From contig JAGTXO010000001.1 in the NCBI GenBank assembly GCA_019448385.1, positions 2,542,001 to 2,606,000 on the forward strand: a DNA stretch of 64,000 nucleotides. Direction: 5' to 3'. The position numbers and the translations under genes are program-made. Each line of letters opens with the position of its first letter. The first letter of the stretch is position 1. The DNA comes from Diacronema lutheri (taxonomy: Eukaryota; Haptophyta; Pavlovophyceae; Pavlovales; Pavlovaceae). Below the pieces are notes generated by a model. That model did not search any database. It saw only the letters and a list, made by a program, of their open reading frames with translations, and was not told the origin of the DNA. Shown here piece by piece: positions 8,947-18,530 of this stretch.

Positions 8947-11618
8947 ATGGTGGACGGGCGGGTGCAGGTGGTCTCGAGCGCGCCGCCGGCGGACTCGCGG
9001 CTCAAATCGCTTGCGCGCGTGTCGGGCGGCGCGCTCTTTGGCGTGGCCTCCGCGGCGGGTAATGCGCTCGTCAGCTACGTGAGCGCGACGCGCGGGCCCG
9101 TCGACGGCTCGCCGCTCGCGGCGCTCTCGTCGGCCGAGGTCCTGCGCGTGGCGAACACGCTCTCCGCGCTGCTGCAGCAGAGCCCGGCGGATGACTTCCG
9201 CATGCCCGAGCTGCCGCAGATGGTTGTCGTGGGCACGCAGTCCAGCGGCAAGTCGAGCCTGCTCAACGCGATCATGGCGTGCGACATCCTGCCGCTCGGC
9301 GAGTCGATGGTCACGCGCTGTCCGCTCCACCTGCAGCTCGTGCACGCGCCGAGCGAGTCGGCGGGCGTGATGCGCGCCGAATTCGGCACGTATGCGGGCG
9401 GCTCGTGGCAGGCACAGCGCACCATCATCCTCACCGCGCCCACGCCCTCCGCGAGCGACATCACGCAGATCCGGCGCGAGATCGAGGCGCAGACCAACGC
9501 TCTCGCCGGCCCGGGCAAGTGCATCGCGTCGCAGCCGATCCACCTGCGGATCCACTCGGCGTACGTGCCCGACCTGTCGCTCGTCGACCTGCCCGGCCTT
9601 ACGCAGATGGCGCTCACTACGCAGGGCCAGCCGCGCGACATCAAGGAGCAGATCCGCGCGCTCGTGCTCGAGCACATCACCAAGCCGCGCGCCGTCATCC
9701 TTGCCGTCCTGCCCGCGCGCACCGATCTCGAGGCGGACGCGGCGCTCGAGCTGGTCAAGGAGGTGGACCCGCGCGGCGAGCGTACCATCGGCGTGCTCAC
9801 CAAGGTCGACCTGATGAACCAGGCGCGCCGCACCGCGGCCGGCCGCGCGCGCGCGCGAGCGCGTGCGCACCCCTCCGCCCTTCCGCCCACTCGTCGAACA
9901 TGGCGAGCTGATGAGCCAAGGCAGCTCACTCGCTCACCGCCGCGGCTGCCGCGCGCGGCGTCGCGCGCAGGGCTCGGACATTGCGAGCTTCCTGGTCGAC
10001 GATGGGCGGACGCCGTCCGACCTGCGCATGGAGTATGGTTATTACGCCGTGCGCAACCGCTCGACGGCCGAGGTCGTGAAGGACGGGATGAGCGTCGATG
10101 GCGGCTTCGAGCGCGAGGCTACCTTCTTCGCCATGCACCCAATCTACGGCGCGCTCAGGCCTGCGGCGCGCGCGCGGCTCGGCGTGCCCGCGCTCGCGCG
10201 CGCGCTCTCCAAGCTTCTTGTGAACGCCGTGCACGAGCACTTGCCCTCCATCCTCGCCGAGCTGCGCGACGCGCACCGGCGCACACAGCACGACGCGCTC
10301 GAGCTCGGCGCGCCGCTGCCCGCCGACGAGGCGTCGCGCCTCGCGCTCGCCCAATCGATCGTTGGTGAGTTTTGCCGCGACTTTACGGGCTGCCTCACTG
10401 AGAAGCGCGCTGACGTGCACACTGGCCGGCGGGTCAAGGACGCGTTCGGCCGGCTGCGCGAGCGCGTGCACGGTTGCGACGGCGTCTCCAAGGCGGCGTA
10501 CCCGGACGAGTACATTGCAGACGCCGTGCGGGTGCGGCTGGCGCACCGCCCGCCCCAGCCCGTCCGCCCGCCCGCGTCACGCAAGGGGGAGGGAGGGAGG
10601 GGGTGGGGGGAAAGGCAGCGCAGATGGCCGACTCGCGCCGCGCGAGGCGCGCGCGCTCGCCTCGCGGCTCGCGCGGCGCGCGCGCGCGCGCGCAGGACTG
10701 CGAGGGCAACCACTTGTCGTTCCCCGTGCCGCCGATCGAGGTACTCGAGCAGCTTCTCCTCTCGACGAGCAAGGCACCGATCCGCCAGCTGCTCCCGCCG
10801 TGCGTGAGCGCCGCGGACGAGGTGCGTGACGAGCTGCGCGAGCTCGCCAGCCGGCTCTGCGCCGCGCCGGCGATGCTTCGCTTCCCCGTGCTGCGCGCGC
10901 GCGTGCGCGACGACCTTGGCGCGCTGCTCGCGAGCGCGCACGCCGAGACCGTTGCCAAGCTGACCGAGCTGATTGCGATGGAGGAGGCGTACATCGCGAC
11001 GGAGGATCCGGCCTTCCTGCTTGTGCGCGCACCGCCACGCCGCGCGCTGCCGAAGCGACGGGCGATGTGCAGCGCGCGCAGCGACGGGCCGGGCATGCCG
11101 CACGCACGCGTGCGCGCCGACGGCCGTACGCCCCCCCCCCCCCCCCCATCGCCCCCCCCCCCCCCCCCCCCCATCGCCCCCCCCCCCCATCGCCCCCCCC
11201 CCCCGCCCCCCCCGCCCCCGTGTTCGTGCGCGCCGCGCACGGCGCCCGCCGGTTCGCTGCGCAGGAGCTGAGCAACGCGGTGCGCAAGATGGTGAGTGTG
11301 ATGAACCCAGCGCTGATCCGCGACGTCCTTCGCTCCTACTACGCGACGGTGCAACGCTCCGTTTCAAACTCGGCGCCAAAGTGCATCATGCTCTGCCTCG
11401 TGAATGGCGTGAAGGCGAAGCTCTACCCGGCCATCTTTGACGGCGTCATGCGCGCGCAGGCGCAGGCCGCCGACCTGCTCGACGAGCCGGACGAAGTGCG
11501 CGACCGCCGGTTGGCGCTGCAGTCGCGCCTCGGCCGCCTTGGCGCTGCGATCGACGAGCTCGACACGACCGCTCGAAAGGCGCAGCCGAGCGCGGGCGGC
11601 GTGCCAGCGTGGCGCTGA
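8947..11618 (+). CDS. Dynamin-related large GTPase
   Basis: Four exons: 8947-9822, 9971-10531, 10696-11022 and 11265-11618, about 705 aa. Intron 1 is GC-AG (CAG then GCGCGCCG, ending GCGCAG). Introns 2 and 3 are GT-AG. All joins are phase 0 and restore family order: TKVDLMNQ/GSDIASFL, YIADAVR/DCEGNHLSF, EDPAFLL/ELSNAVRKM. G1 is GTQSSGKSS, G3 is DLPG and G4 is TKVD. The middle domain carries EATFFAMHPIYG and the GED carries VRKMVSV, LRSYYATVQRSVSNSAPKCIMLCLVN. No PH or proline-rich domain is present, as in DRP/Drp1-type proteins that divide mitochondria, peroxisomes or vesicles. The target membrane cannot be told. The region to 8999 (MVDGRVQVVSSAPPADS) is not conserved. Confidence 0.88.
11131..11217 (+). 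repeat. Poly-C tracts inside dynamin intron 3
   Basis: Runs of 9-22 C are broken by short atcg and g interruptions just upstream of the acceptor at 11264. On the sense strand this is an extreme polypyrimidine tract. Confidence 0.85.
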
Positions 11619-11754
11619 GCTCCGGTGGTGCCCCACACCACCACGAATCCCTTGCAAACTGTCCGCATCCGTCGCGTCCTGGAAAGTCCCCCGTCGGCCG
11701 TCGCCTCTTGGCTCAGTCCTGCCCACCGCCATCGTGTGCCACGCGTGCACCAAC

Positions 11755-12885
11755 ATGGCCGCCGCGGCGATGAGCGTGCAGATGAAGTCCAACATCTTCG
11801 GGCTCGACTTCCACCCGAGCGCGGAGGTGGTCGCGATCGGGATGATCACCGGCGCCGTGCACATCTTTGACCACGGCTCGGGCACGAGCCTGCGCCGCGT
11901 GCTGCGCGTCAAGGCGCACAAGGGATCGTGCCGCGCGGCGCGGTTCTCGCCATCGGGCGCCGAGCTCTACACCGGCGGGACGGACGCTGCGCTCAACGCG
12001 CTCGACGCGAAGACGGGCAAAATGGGCTGGCAGCGCGCCAAGGCGCACCCCTCGCCGATCAACGCGCTCATCCCGCTGCGCGAGCGCGGCGTCGTGACGG
12101 GCGACGACGACGGGCGGCTCAAGGTGTGGGACGTCCGGACGGACGCGGCAGTGATGGAGTTCCACGAGCAGGAGGACTACATCTCGGACATGTGGTACGC
12201 GCAGGAGAAGCACGACGCGCTGCTCGTGACGAGCGGCGACGGCACCTTCGCCTGGTTCGATCTGCGTAAGCAGGCGCTCGGCGCGCTCTCCGACAACCTC
12301 GAGGACGAGCTCCTCTCCGTCGCGCTCGTCAAGCACGGGCGCAAAGTGGTGTGCGGCTCGCAGGGCGGCGTGCTCAACGCCTTCTCGTACGGCAAGTTTG
12401 GCGACGTCTCCGACCGCCATCCGGGACACCCCGGCTCGATCGACTCGATCGCCGTCGTCGACGAGGAGACGGTCGTGACGGGCTCGAGCGACGGCTACTT
12501 GAGGATGGTGAGCGTGCAGCCATGGCGGCTGGTGCAGGTGGTGGGCGACCACGGCGGGCTGCCCGTCGAGGTCGTGCGAGCCAACGCGCAGCGCACACTG
12601 CTTGCCAGCTGCGCGCACGACTGTACGCTCCGGCTGTGGGATCTCACGCGCCGTAGGCCCGACGCCGAGAGCGACGGCCCCGCGGTCGGCGACGGCGGCG
12701 GCGCGCTGCTCGGCGCGGGCGGGAGCGACGACGACGACGCCGACTCGGACGACGAGTCGGAGGAGCGCGGCAAGCGCAAGAGGAAGCGGAAGAAAAGCGC
12801 GCGCGCCGAGATGCTCGCGCCGCAACAGCAGCCAGGCCGCCAGGTGCTCCTCGACGACGCCTTCACCGCGGGCCTGACTGAGTGA
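11755..12885 (+). CDS. WDR55: WDR55-like WD40 protein (Jip5 family)
   Basis: One exon, 376 aa. The ATG at 11755 sits in a good context (AACATGG), followed by MAAAAMSVQMKSNIFGLDFHP. Several WD repeats are visible: GLDFHPSAEVVAIG...VHIFD, HKGSCRAARFSPSGAELYTGG, GVVTGDDDGRLKVWDVR, ALLVTSGDGTFAWFDLR, GSIDSIAVVDEETVVTGSSDG and LLASCAHDCTLRLWDL. The order, and the acidic-then-basic tail (SDDDDADSDDESEE then KRKRKRKKSARAE), match WDR55/Jip5, a nucleolar protein needed for rRNA processing. The basic cluster is a likely nuclear/nucleolar signal. The gene follows the dynamin on the same strand after 136 bp and converges on POP5 with 64 bp between stops. Confidence 0.85.
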   Translation: MAAAAMSVQMKSNIFGLDFHPSAEVVAIGMITGAVHIFDHGSGTSLRRVLRVKAHKGSCRAARFSPSGAELYTGGTDAALNALDAKTGKMGWQRAKAHPSPINALIPLRERGVVTGDDDGRLKVWDVRTDAAVMEFHEQEDYISDMWYAQEKHDALLVTSGDGTFAWFDLRKQALGALSDNLEDELLSVALVKHGRKVVCGSQGGVLNAFSYGKFGDVSDRHPGHPGSIDSIAVVDEETVVTGSSDGYLRMVSVQPWRLVQVVGDHGGLPVEVVRANAQRTLLASCAHDCTLRLWDLTRRRPDAESDGPAVGDGGGALLGAGGSDDDDADSDDESEERGKRKRKRKKSARAEMLAPQQQPGRQVLLDDAFTAGLTE

Positions 12886-12949
12886 AGGCGCCCCCGGCGG
12901 GCGTAATTGCGAGTGCGGGTAAGGCAGGATCCGTCTGCTCAGCACAGCT

Positions 12950-13405
12950 TCAAAGCTGGGTGCGATCAAGCTCCGAGACAGCCTCCTGATGCGCGTGGAG
13001 CGCTTCCTCGCGTTTCCGCACGGGGAGCGCGGATTTGCTCGCCAAGCGCGCGCGCAGGTGGCGGTCGAGCTGCCTGCGGACCACGGCTTTGCAACTGCGC
13101 ATGTTCCCCGCCATGTGCAACACGCGCAACCTGACTTCGCGCTTGTCGAGCTGCGTGACGAGCGCGATCGATGTCCGCACCATCTCGGCAAACTCGCGGT
13201 CGACGCGGATAGCGCAAATGCTCGAGCTGGGGTCAAAGAAGCGCACGGAGAGCGACGGCATTGTGCAGCCAGCTCCGTAATCGCCGTGCAAATCGAGCAC
13301 GCTCGAACGAATCTGCGCGATCACCGTTTGCGCGCTCGAGGGCATCGCCCGCCCGTCGCCGAGCTCGGCCCGCAGCGTGAAGAAGCGGTTCTTGTGATGC
13401 ACCAT
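12950..13405 (-). CDS. POP5: RNase P/MRP protein subunit POP5
   Basis: 151 aa, with ATG at 13405 and TGA at 12950-12952. POP5 is a core protein of RNase P and RNase MRP, which process tRNA 5' ends and pre-rRNA. The family's start (MVRFKNRYLL) is seen as MVHHKNRFFTLRAEL. Further matches are VIAQIRSSVLDLHGDYGAG, LSVRFFDPSSSICAIRVDREF and LRVLHMAGNMRSCKAVV, the last equalling the conserved VLH.sGTiR.C. The open frame extends upstream to 13501, but the family begins at MV.KNR, so 13405 is chosen. The short tail is charged and poorly conserved. It is divergent from the AIG2-like gene, with 175 bp between starts. Confidence 0.88.
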   Translation of the reverse strand: MVHHKNRFFTLRAELGDGRAMPSSAQTVIAQIRSSVLDLHGDYGAGCTMPSLSVRFFDPSSSICAIRVDREFAEMVRTSIALVTQLDKREVRLRVLHMAGNMRSCKAVVRRQLDRHLRARLASKSALPVRKREEALHAHQEAVSELDRTQL

Positions 13406-13580
13406 CGTGCGCCACGTATTAGAAGTCCCCGTGCAGATAATACTAACGACGCTTACAGGCGGGTCAGCAGGAGGGGCGCGCACGGGGCCGAGGCTGGACA
13501 AACGGAGCGAGCGAAAGGGCGCTAATAAGGACTTTCAACTTTCAACTTTCCCCGTGAAGCGTCAACCAAGCCAAGCCTCG

Positions 13581-14126
13581 ATGCATCCAGTGTTCGCATA
13601 CGGCAGCTTGATGTGGCCGGATGTGCTCGAGGCATTGTTGGGCCGCGTGCCCAGGGCCATGCCAGCTTGCCTGCCAGTGGGTTTTGCGCGGCGCCGTGTG
13701 CCTGGGCAACCTTACCCCGGCCTCGTCAAGAGCACGACGCAGGCAGTCGGCGCGACACATGGGCTTCTGCTTGCAGACCTCGTCGATGCCGAACGCGCCA
13801 TCCTCGACGCGTTCGAAGGCGATGCGTACGAGCAGCAGCCTGTCGAGGCGAGGCTCGTACGCGGCGTGGATGCGCCATACGCGTGGGCGACCGCGTCCGC
13901 GCGCCGCGACGCGTCGGCTCTCACTCTGAGCAAAAGTGAGACAGCAGCGGTGGCGTACCTGTGGCGGGACGCGGCCGCGCTGCAGCCTGAGCTGTGGGCA
14001 CCGGAAGAGCATTTTGCGCCGCACTTGCTCGCGTGGACAGCGATGTGCAAGCGCTTTGCCGTCGAGCAGCCGGGCGTCAGTGACATGCGGCGTGCGGCGG
14101 AGGCACAGCGCGCGGCCGATGCATAA
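13581..14126 (+). CDS. AIG2/GGCT-like gamma-glutamylcyclotransferase-fold protein
   Basis: One exon, 181 aa, starting at 13581 (MHPVFAYGSLMWPDVLEALL). The YGSL motif of the cyclotransferase fold is at residues 7-10. It is followed by LPVGFARRRVPGQPYPGLV and the acidic-site region LLLADLVDAERAILDAFEGDAYEQQPVEA, whose glutamate in DAFEG.EY is the expected catalytic acid. Members act on gamma-glutamyl amines or peptides and release 5-oxoproline; for the AIG2-like plant branch the substrate is often unknown. It lies between divergent POP5 and the same-strand selenoprotein K gene. The upstream in-frame extension to 13407 lacks family similarity. Confidence 0.85.
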   Translation: MHPVFAYGSLMWPDVLEALLGRVPRAMPACLPVGFARRRVPGQPYPGLVKSTTQAVGATHGLLLADLVDAERAILDAFEGDAYEQQPVEARLVRGVDAPYAWATASARRDASALTLSKSETAAVAYLWRDAAALQPELWAPEEHFAPHLLAWTAMCKRFAVEQPGVSDMRRAAEAQRAADA

Positions 14127-14290
14127 ATTGCAAAGCGGGTCAGAAGTCAGTCGGCTCGCGGCTCGCTCCGCGGCGGTTGCGATCGGCCAGAGGGAGGGCG
14201 GCGAGGGTGTGTACGCCAGCCGACATTGTGTCAGTCAGAAGTCAAAGTCAGAACGAAATCGTGACCCGCTGGACGGGCTGTCTGGGCGCC

Positions 14291-14554
14291 ATGGATCGGC
14301 CGCCTGTGCACATCCGCAACGGCAGCGTGACGGTCGCGCCGTGGTGGCACGCTTTCAGCCCGAGCAAACTCATACAGCTCATCGTGCTCTTCTTCCAGAC
14401 GCTAACGTCGCCTGACTCCGCCGCGATGATCCGAGCAAGGAACGCCAACCCGAGCGCCGCGCGCGCGCCAAAGCCTCCGGCGGGCCGGCCACTCGGCGGC
14501 AACGTGCGCACGCTCAACACGCGCGACTGCGGCGCGGGCGGGTGAGGATCGTAA
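14291..14554 (+). CDS. SELENOK: Selenoprotein K with in-frame TGA (Sec)
   Basis: 87 aa if TGA 14543-14545 is read as selenocysteine and TAA 14552-14554 is the stop. The protein starts MDRPPVHIRNGSVTVAPWW, then a membrane segment SKLIQLIVLFFQTL, then a Gly/Pro/Arg-rich cytosolic tail ending GNVRTL....CGAGG-U-GS. This is the SELENOK plan: a single-pass ER protein with a VLFF.TL helix and Sec two to three residues from the end after a Gly run. SELENOK works with p97/VCP and DHHC6 in ERAD and acylation in animals. The start at 14291 is chosen because it gives the usual HI.NG start; the frame is open upstream to 14177. The hydrophobic stretch is shorter than in human SELENOK. A SECIS-like fold follows 62 bases after the Sec codon. 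Confidence 0.8.
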
Positions 14555-14601
14555 ACGCGCGACGGCTCCGGCCTTCGCGCGCCCCACGCTCGCACAGCTG
14601 C

Positions 14602-14676
14602 ACTCCAGGCGTTTATGACGCGCGCCGCCGAGGGGCTTTCAAAAGCCTGGCGTCGCGCCGAGATCTGAGCCGCGCG
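14602..14676 (+). promoter_or_regulatory. Candidate SECIS element of selenoprotein K
   Basis: The core has ATGAC (14615-14619) on the 5' side and CGAG (14659-14662) on the 3' side, which gives the UGA/GA non-canonical quartet. Between them a helix of about ten pairs, GCGCGCCGCC with GGCGTCGCGC and one mismatch, carries an apical part with an AAAA run at 14641-14644 and a small GGCTTT/AAAGCC stem, as in form 2 SECIS. A weak lower helix (CTCCAG with CTGAG) flanks the core. It lies on the sense strand in the 3'UTR. The fold was paired by eye. Confidence 0.65.
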
Positions 14677-14908
14677 CCCGCCCCGCGCGGGTGTCGCGCG
14701 CTTCGCCGCCTGGACACACGTGCACGTGCGAGCACCCGCGTTTTGCGCACGATTCGCGCGCGCGCTGATTGCACGTGTGATCGGAGCAAGCTCATGAAGT
14801 TGCCACGCATGTCACTCACTGGCCGCAGCTGCCTGGCGACGCTCTGCCGAGGGACGTGGTTTTCTGTTTTCAGGCTGATGAGCGTCCCCACCCCGAGATA
14901 CGCGCACA

Positions 14909-17049
14909 TTAGGGCAGCAGCTGTGCCCGGCCATCGGCCACGATGAGCGCCGGCGTCGCGTGAGCACGGCCGCTTTGTGCGGTTGAGGCAAGTGGCATGC
15001 CGCCGTGTTGGCGCGCGGCCGACGGGTCCGCGAGAGGGCCGCCGTCTCGCTTGACGGGCACACTGCCGTTGCCGCCTGCTTGCGCGGCGCTCGGGCGCAC
15101 GGCCGGAGCCGGCCCGCTCGCGAGCCGCATCATGCTCTCATCGGCGAGACGCGCACACGAAGCGGCGGCCGCGGCGTGCAGCAGCGCGTGTGCGGTAGCC
15201 TCGCCATTGCCGCACGGCGCGTTGCCGCCATTTTCTCCTCCGCCGTCCGTAGGCGCAGCGTGCCCCTCCGCCATGTGCTGCTTGTGCCCGCCCGCGTTGG
15301 ACCCGGCCTCGAGTTGCGCCGCTGCGCAGCGCGCGCGTGCGCTCGGGTCGCGCATCGCCACGAGTGCGTCGACGTGCTCCTGCGCGCGCTCCTGCAGCTG
15401 CGTGCGCGTAAGATGAACGCCGGCCTGTGCGGCGGCGTGCGCCACATTCGCCATCGCCTCCTCCAAATCGGCCTTGTCCCACGTCCGGCGCAACCGTGCG
15501 AGCGCGGCGTCCTCGGCGCTCGACAGCCGCGCCATCTCCTCCTCCTCGGCGCACAGCGCGAGGAGCAGCTCGTCGTCGCGCGCGCGCCTCCGCCGCTTGT
15601 GCGCCTCGCGCTCGAGCTCGTCGCGCAGCTGCTGCTCGTGCAGCTCGGCACGCCGCCGCGCCTCCTGCGCGGCGCGCGGCGCACACAGCGAGCGGCGAGC
15701 GGCACAGCAGCGCGGAACGCCGACGGCGAATCGGCGTGGCGCGCACGCGCCGGCCGAGGCGGCGGCGTGGGCCCGCTGCACGTGGGGCGCAGCACGCGCG
15801 CGGCCGCGGCCGGCGAGCGCGGCGCGCAGGCGGCGAGGGCATGCGCCGCAACGCGGGGTACGAAACGCTCTTGCGCTTGCGCGCCGCGCGCACCTGCTCC
15901 TCCACCGCAACCTTTGACTGGCGCTCGGCCTCGAGGATCTGCTGCCGCACCGACAGCCGCTCGCGCCCCCGCGGCACGGCGTGCCGCTCGGCCTGCTTTG
16001 CGCGCCGCTCGCGCGCGGCTTCTATCGGCACCACCTGGTCGTCGAGCAGCGCGCTGAGCGCAGTGCGCAGCGCCATCGCCGCCGAACCCTTGCCCGTGCC
16101 CGCCGTCGTGAGGAGCGCGCGCCATTCGGCCGAGCATGTGGCGACGGTCTCCCACCCGCCGCATCCGACCGTCGCCGGCGCGGGCGCGGCCAAGTCCGGC
16201 GACGTCTGTGCGGGCACAGCCGCGCCCCCTGCGCCCTTGTCCGTCGGCTTGGAAGAGGTCTCGCGGAAGAGGCACGTGTCGCCAAACCAGTAGTAGGCGC
16301 GTCGGCAGCTGTCGTGCCCGATCGGCGATGCGCGCTGCACGGCGTCACGGCGGCGCAGATCGGCGGTGTGGGCGCGCGGGCGTGGGCGTGGCGCACCCAA
16401 TGGCCGCATCCGTCCGTGCGCGCGCGCGCGTGCGTCGGAAGGCGCTGGCGAGCTAGTGCGCGCGGGACGCGCCGCGACGCCGCACGTCGGTTGGCCAAAG
16501 CTCGCTGCGCGCGCGCACCATTGCGTCGGCTGTGCCGTCGAGGTGCGTGAGCTCGGAGACCTCGCACGGTGGCGCGGCCGCGTTGCAGTGCGCGAGCAGC
16601 AAGGCCAGCCGCTCGGCCGCGCTCAGCTCGGTGTAGCCGACCGCCGCCGCAAGCCTGCTCGCGAGCGCTGTGTCGAGCCGAATCAAGCCGTCCGAGGCCT
16701 GCTTGCGCAGCTCTGTGTACCAGCTCTCGCCGTCGGGGCGCGGGGCGTCCGTGCCCGGTCGGAGAAGCTTCCAATGCAGATCGGGTAGCGTCGCCGTGCT
16801 CGCGCCGCCCACGCCCGGTGTCGCCGCGGAGAGCGCAGACGGGTCGCCCAGCGCCTTGTCCAGCTCGTCGCGCGAGAGGGGCGCGAGCTTTAGCATCGGC
16901 CCAAAAATGTGCACGAAGTGCACGCACGCGCACCCCTCTCGCGTGTGCGACAGCCGTTGTCCCAACTTTGCCTCAGAGGCCCCGCCAGGCTCGGTGGCGG
17001 ACCCGCCAGGCTTGCGGGCCGATTCGCCACCCTGCTGCATCGCGGCCAT
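14909..17049 (-). CDS. DDT/WHIM-domain chromatin-remodelling-type protein
   Basis: Three exons: 17049-16519, 16334-15894 and 15664-14909, about 575 aa. Both introns begin GTGCGC and end GCAG and are phase 0. Exon 1 has a DDT-like helical region (CVHFVHIFGPMLKLAPLSRDELDKAL, then LHWKLL and LSAAERLALLLAHC). Exon 2 opens with the WHIM signature RRAYYWFGDTCLFRE, followed by GWETVATCSAEWRALL. These motifs occur in ISWI-partner proteins (ACF1/WSTF/RSF1/CECR2 types), where they bind the remodeller and linker DNA. The rest is a long charged helix, probably coiled coil (EARRRAELHEQQLRDELERE), with a Gly/Ala-rich tail. No PHD or bromodomain is seen. A donor a little downstream of 15894 (GTTTCG) is possible. 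It is divergent from the MSS51-like gene. Confidence 0.68.
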
Positions 17050-17097
17050 GGGACTCGATCGTCGATCGTCGCCCGACGATCGACGGGTGGCGTCACG
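17050..17097. promoter_or_regulatory. 48-bp bidirectional promoter with a perfect inverted repeat
   Basis: The start codons of the DDT/WHIM gene (-) and the MSS51-C gene (+) are 48 bp apart. Inside lies gtcgatcgtcg, a 2-nt spacer (cc), then cgacgatcgac at 17061-17084, a perfect 11-bp dyad that could be a binding site for a dimeric factor. Confidence 0.55.
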
Positions 17098-18231
17098 ATG
17101 GCGGCCGGAATAATGGCGGGCGCGACGGTGTCCTGTCTTGGGACGGTGGGTGTGGTGCGGGAGGCGGATCACTCGGGATTGGTGCTCGTGCAGCTCAAGG
17201 TGGGCCAGACCGCATGGGCCTTTGCGAGCGACGTTTCACGTCGCAAGCTCAAAGCGGCGCGCGGCGGCGTGCCACAGCCGAAGCGACCGCCGAGCGGCAT
17301 CGACGAATCGGCCGAGCCCGGCCTCGCGGTGGGCACGCTGCGCTGGGCAAAGGAGCACATGTTCCCATCACTCGGCGAACCCACCTGGGCGTCGCCGCCC
17401 GAGCGTCTGCTCGGCTGGGCCAAGTATGCGCGCGCGCGGCCGATCGCACCCGAGCCGTCGCTGATCGATGGGCTCTCGTACCCGCTCACGCTCCTCTTCG
17501 CGTGGGAGCAGCTGGCGCGGCTGGCACCCATGCAGCTGCCCGCGCTCGGCGCCGAGCTTACGCTCGTCCTATGCGGCGCCTCTCAAAAGGTGGAGGAGCG
17601 GTTGTTGTACGAGACGTCCTATTGGCTCGAGCTGATCCGGTACCCGCGCGTCTTCCCGCCTCCGCTCCGGCTCAAGCTGCTCCTCGCTGGGCGCGAGGTG
17701 CGGCGGCACGGCGAAGAGCGCGTCTGGTCGCCGCGCGTGCGCTCCGCGTGCTTTTGCGGAGGCGTCTCCGACGCGCTCGCCGCGCACGGCTGCGAGCCCG
17801 CGACGGCCGTGCTCGTCGGTTACAACACGGGCTGTGGGAGCGGGATTGAGGACGTGATGGTCGGGTGGGCGCCCGACCTGCGCGCCGCGCTGCTGCGCGG
17901 CTTCTTGGGCTTTTTCACCTGCGCCAATGATTACTCCGACCTGCGCGGCGAGCTTGCGCTGCACGAGCTGCTCGGTGCCAACGTCGTGCTGCCCGCGTCG
18001 CGCTCCGCTTTCCCCGCGATGGTCGTCACGCGCGAGCCCGCGCGCACGGGCGCTGACGGGCGTGAGGCGGTGCACTGGTCGCGCTCAAGTTCGTTCCTGT
18101 ACGCAGTCCGCGGCCTGACACCCGCCGGCGCGGCGCGCGCGCACGCCGAGAGCGCGAGCGCGCTGCAGGAGCGCGTGCGTGCCCTCGCGCAAGAGCTGCG
18201 CGAGAGCGAGGAAGTGTCGCCCGTGCCGTGA
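17098..18231 (+). CDS. MSS51 C-terminal-domain protein
   Basis: One exon, 377 aa, starting at 17098 (MAAGIMAGATVSCLGTVGVV). Residues from about 130 match the domain named after yeast mitochondrial splicing suppressor 51: YPLTLLFAWEQLARL, ELTLVLCGASQKVEERLLYETSYWLE, LRLKLLLAGREV, ATAVLVGYNTGCGSG and LRGFLGFFTCANDYSDLRGEL. In yeast Mss51 this part acts with Cox1 translation, but the domain is widespread in algae and oomycetes in proteins of unknown role. The MYND zinc finger that often precedes it is not present. Instead the first 60 residues hold a GTVGVVREADHSGLVLVQL beta-rich segment. No clear presequence is seen. Confidence 0.72.
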   Translation: MAAGIMAGATVSCLGTVGVVREADHSGLVLVQLKVGQTAWAFASDVSRRKLKAARGGVPQPKRPPSGIDESAEPGLAVGTLRWAKEHMFPSLGEPTWASPPERLLGWAKYARARPIAPEPSLIDGLSYPLTLLFAWEQLARLAPMQLPALGAELTLVLCGASQKVEERLLYETSYWLELIRYPRVFPPPLRLKLLLAGREVRRHGEERVWSPRVRSACFCGGVSDALAAHGCEPATAVLVGYNTGCGSGIEDVMVGWAPDLRAALLRGFLGFFTCANDYSDLRGELALHELLGANVVLPASRSAFPAMVVTREPARTGADGREAVHWSRSSSFLYAVRGLTPAGAARAHAESASALQERVRALAQELRESEEVSPVP

Positions 18232-18469
18232 GGCAGCCCCTGAGTCGGTTCTCAGCTCTTTGACCCGAAATCGCCCGGAAGTTTGCAGACGGGAGTTTGC
18301 AGACGGTGCGCCAGTCGGTGTCCCGTTGTCGAACTCACCTGCCAGCGCCATGGCCGCCCGTCGACGACGGTCGATCGCGCGCGTGCATGCGCGGCGCCGC
18401 GCAACGTGACTCCGAATTTCTCGCAACTGGCCCCGTCGCCGCCGAGTCGCCGCCGCCGCGTCACCACCC

Positions 18470-18530
18470 GCCGCCGACTCGCCGCCACCGCGTCGCCGCC
18501 ACCGCGTCGCCGCCACCGCATCACCTGTTC
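18470..18530 (+). repeat. Short CGCCGCCACCG-type repeats at the 3' side of the LON gene
   Basis: Three near-perfect copies of cgtcgccgccaccgc lie just beyond the LON-domain stop codon in a convergent spacer of about 290 bp (18232-18520) that otherwise shows nothing. Confidence 0.7.

Noticed and set aside
14177-14545. 122-aa reading of the SELENOK region ending at TGA
   Set aside because: The TGA fits selenocysteine with GS and TAA beyond it, and family similarity begins only at 14291.
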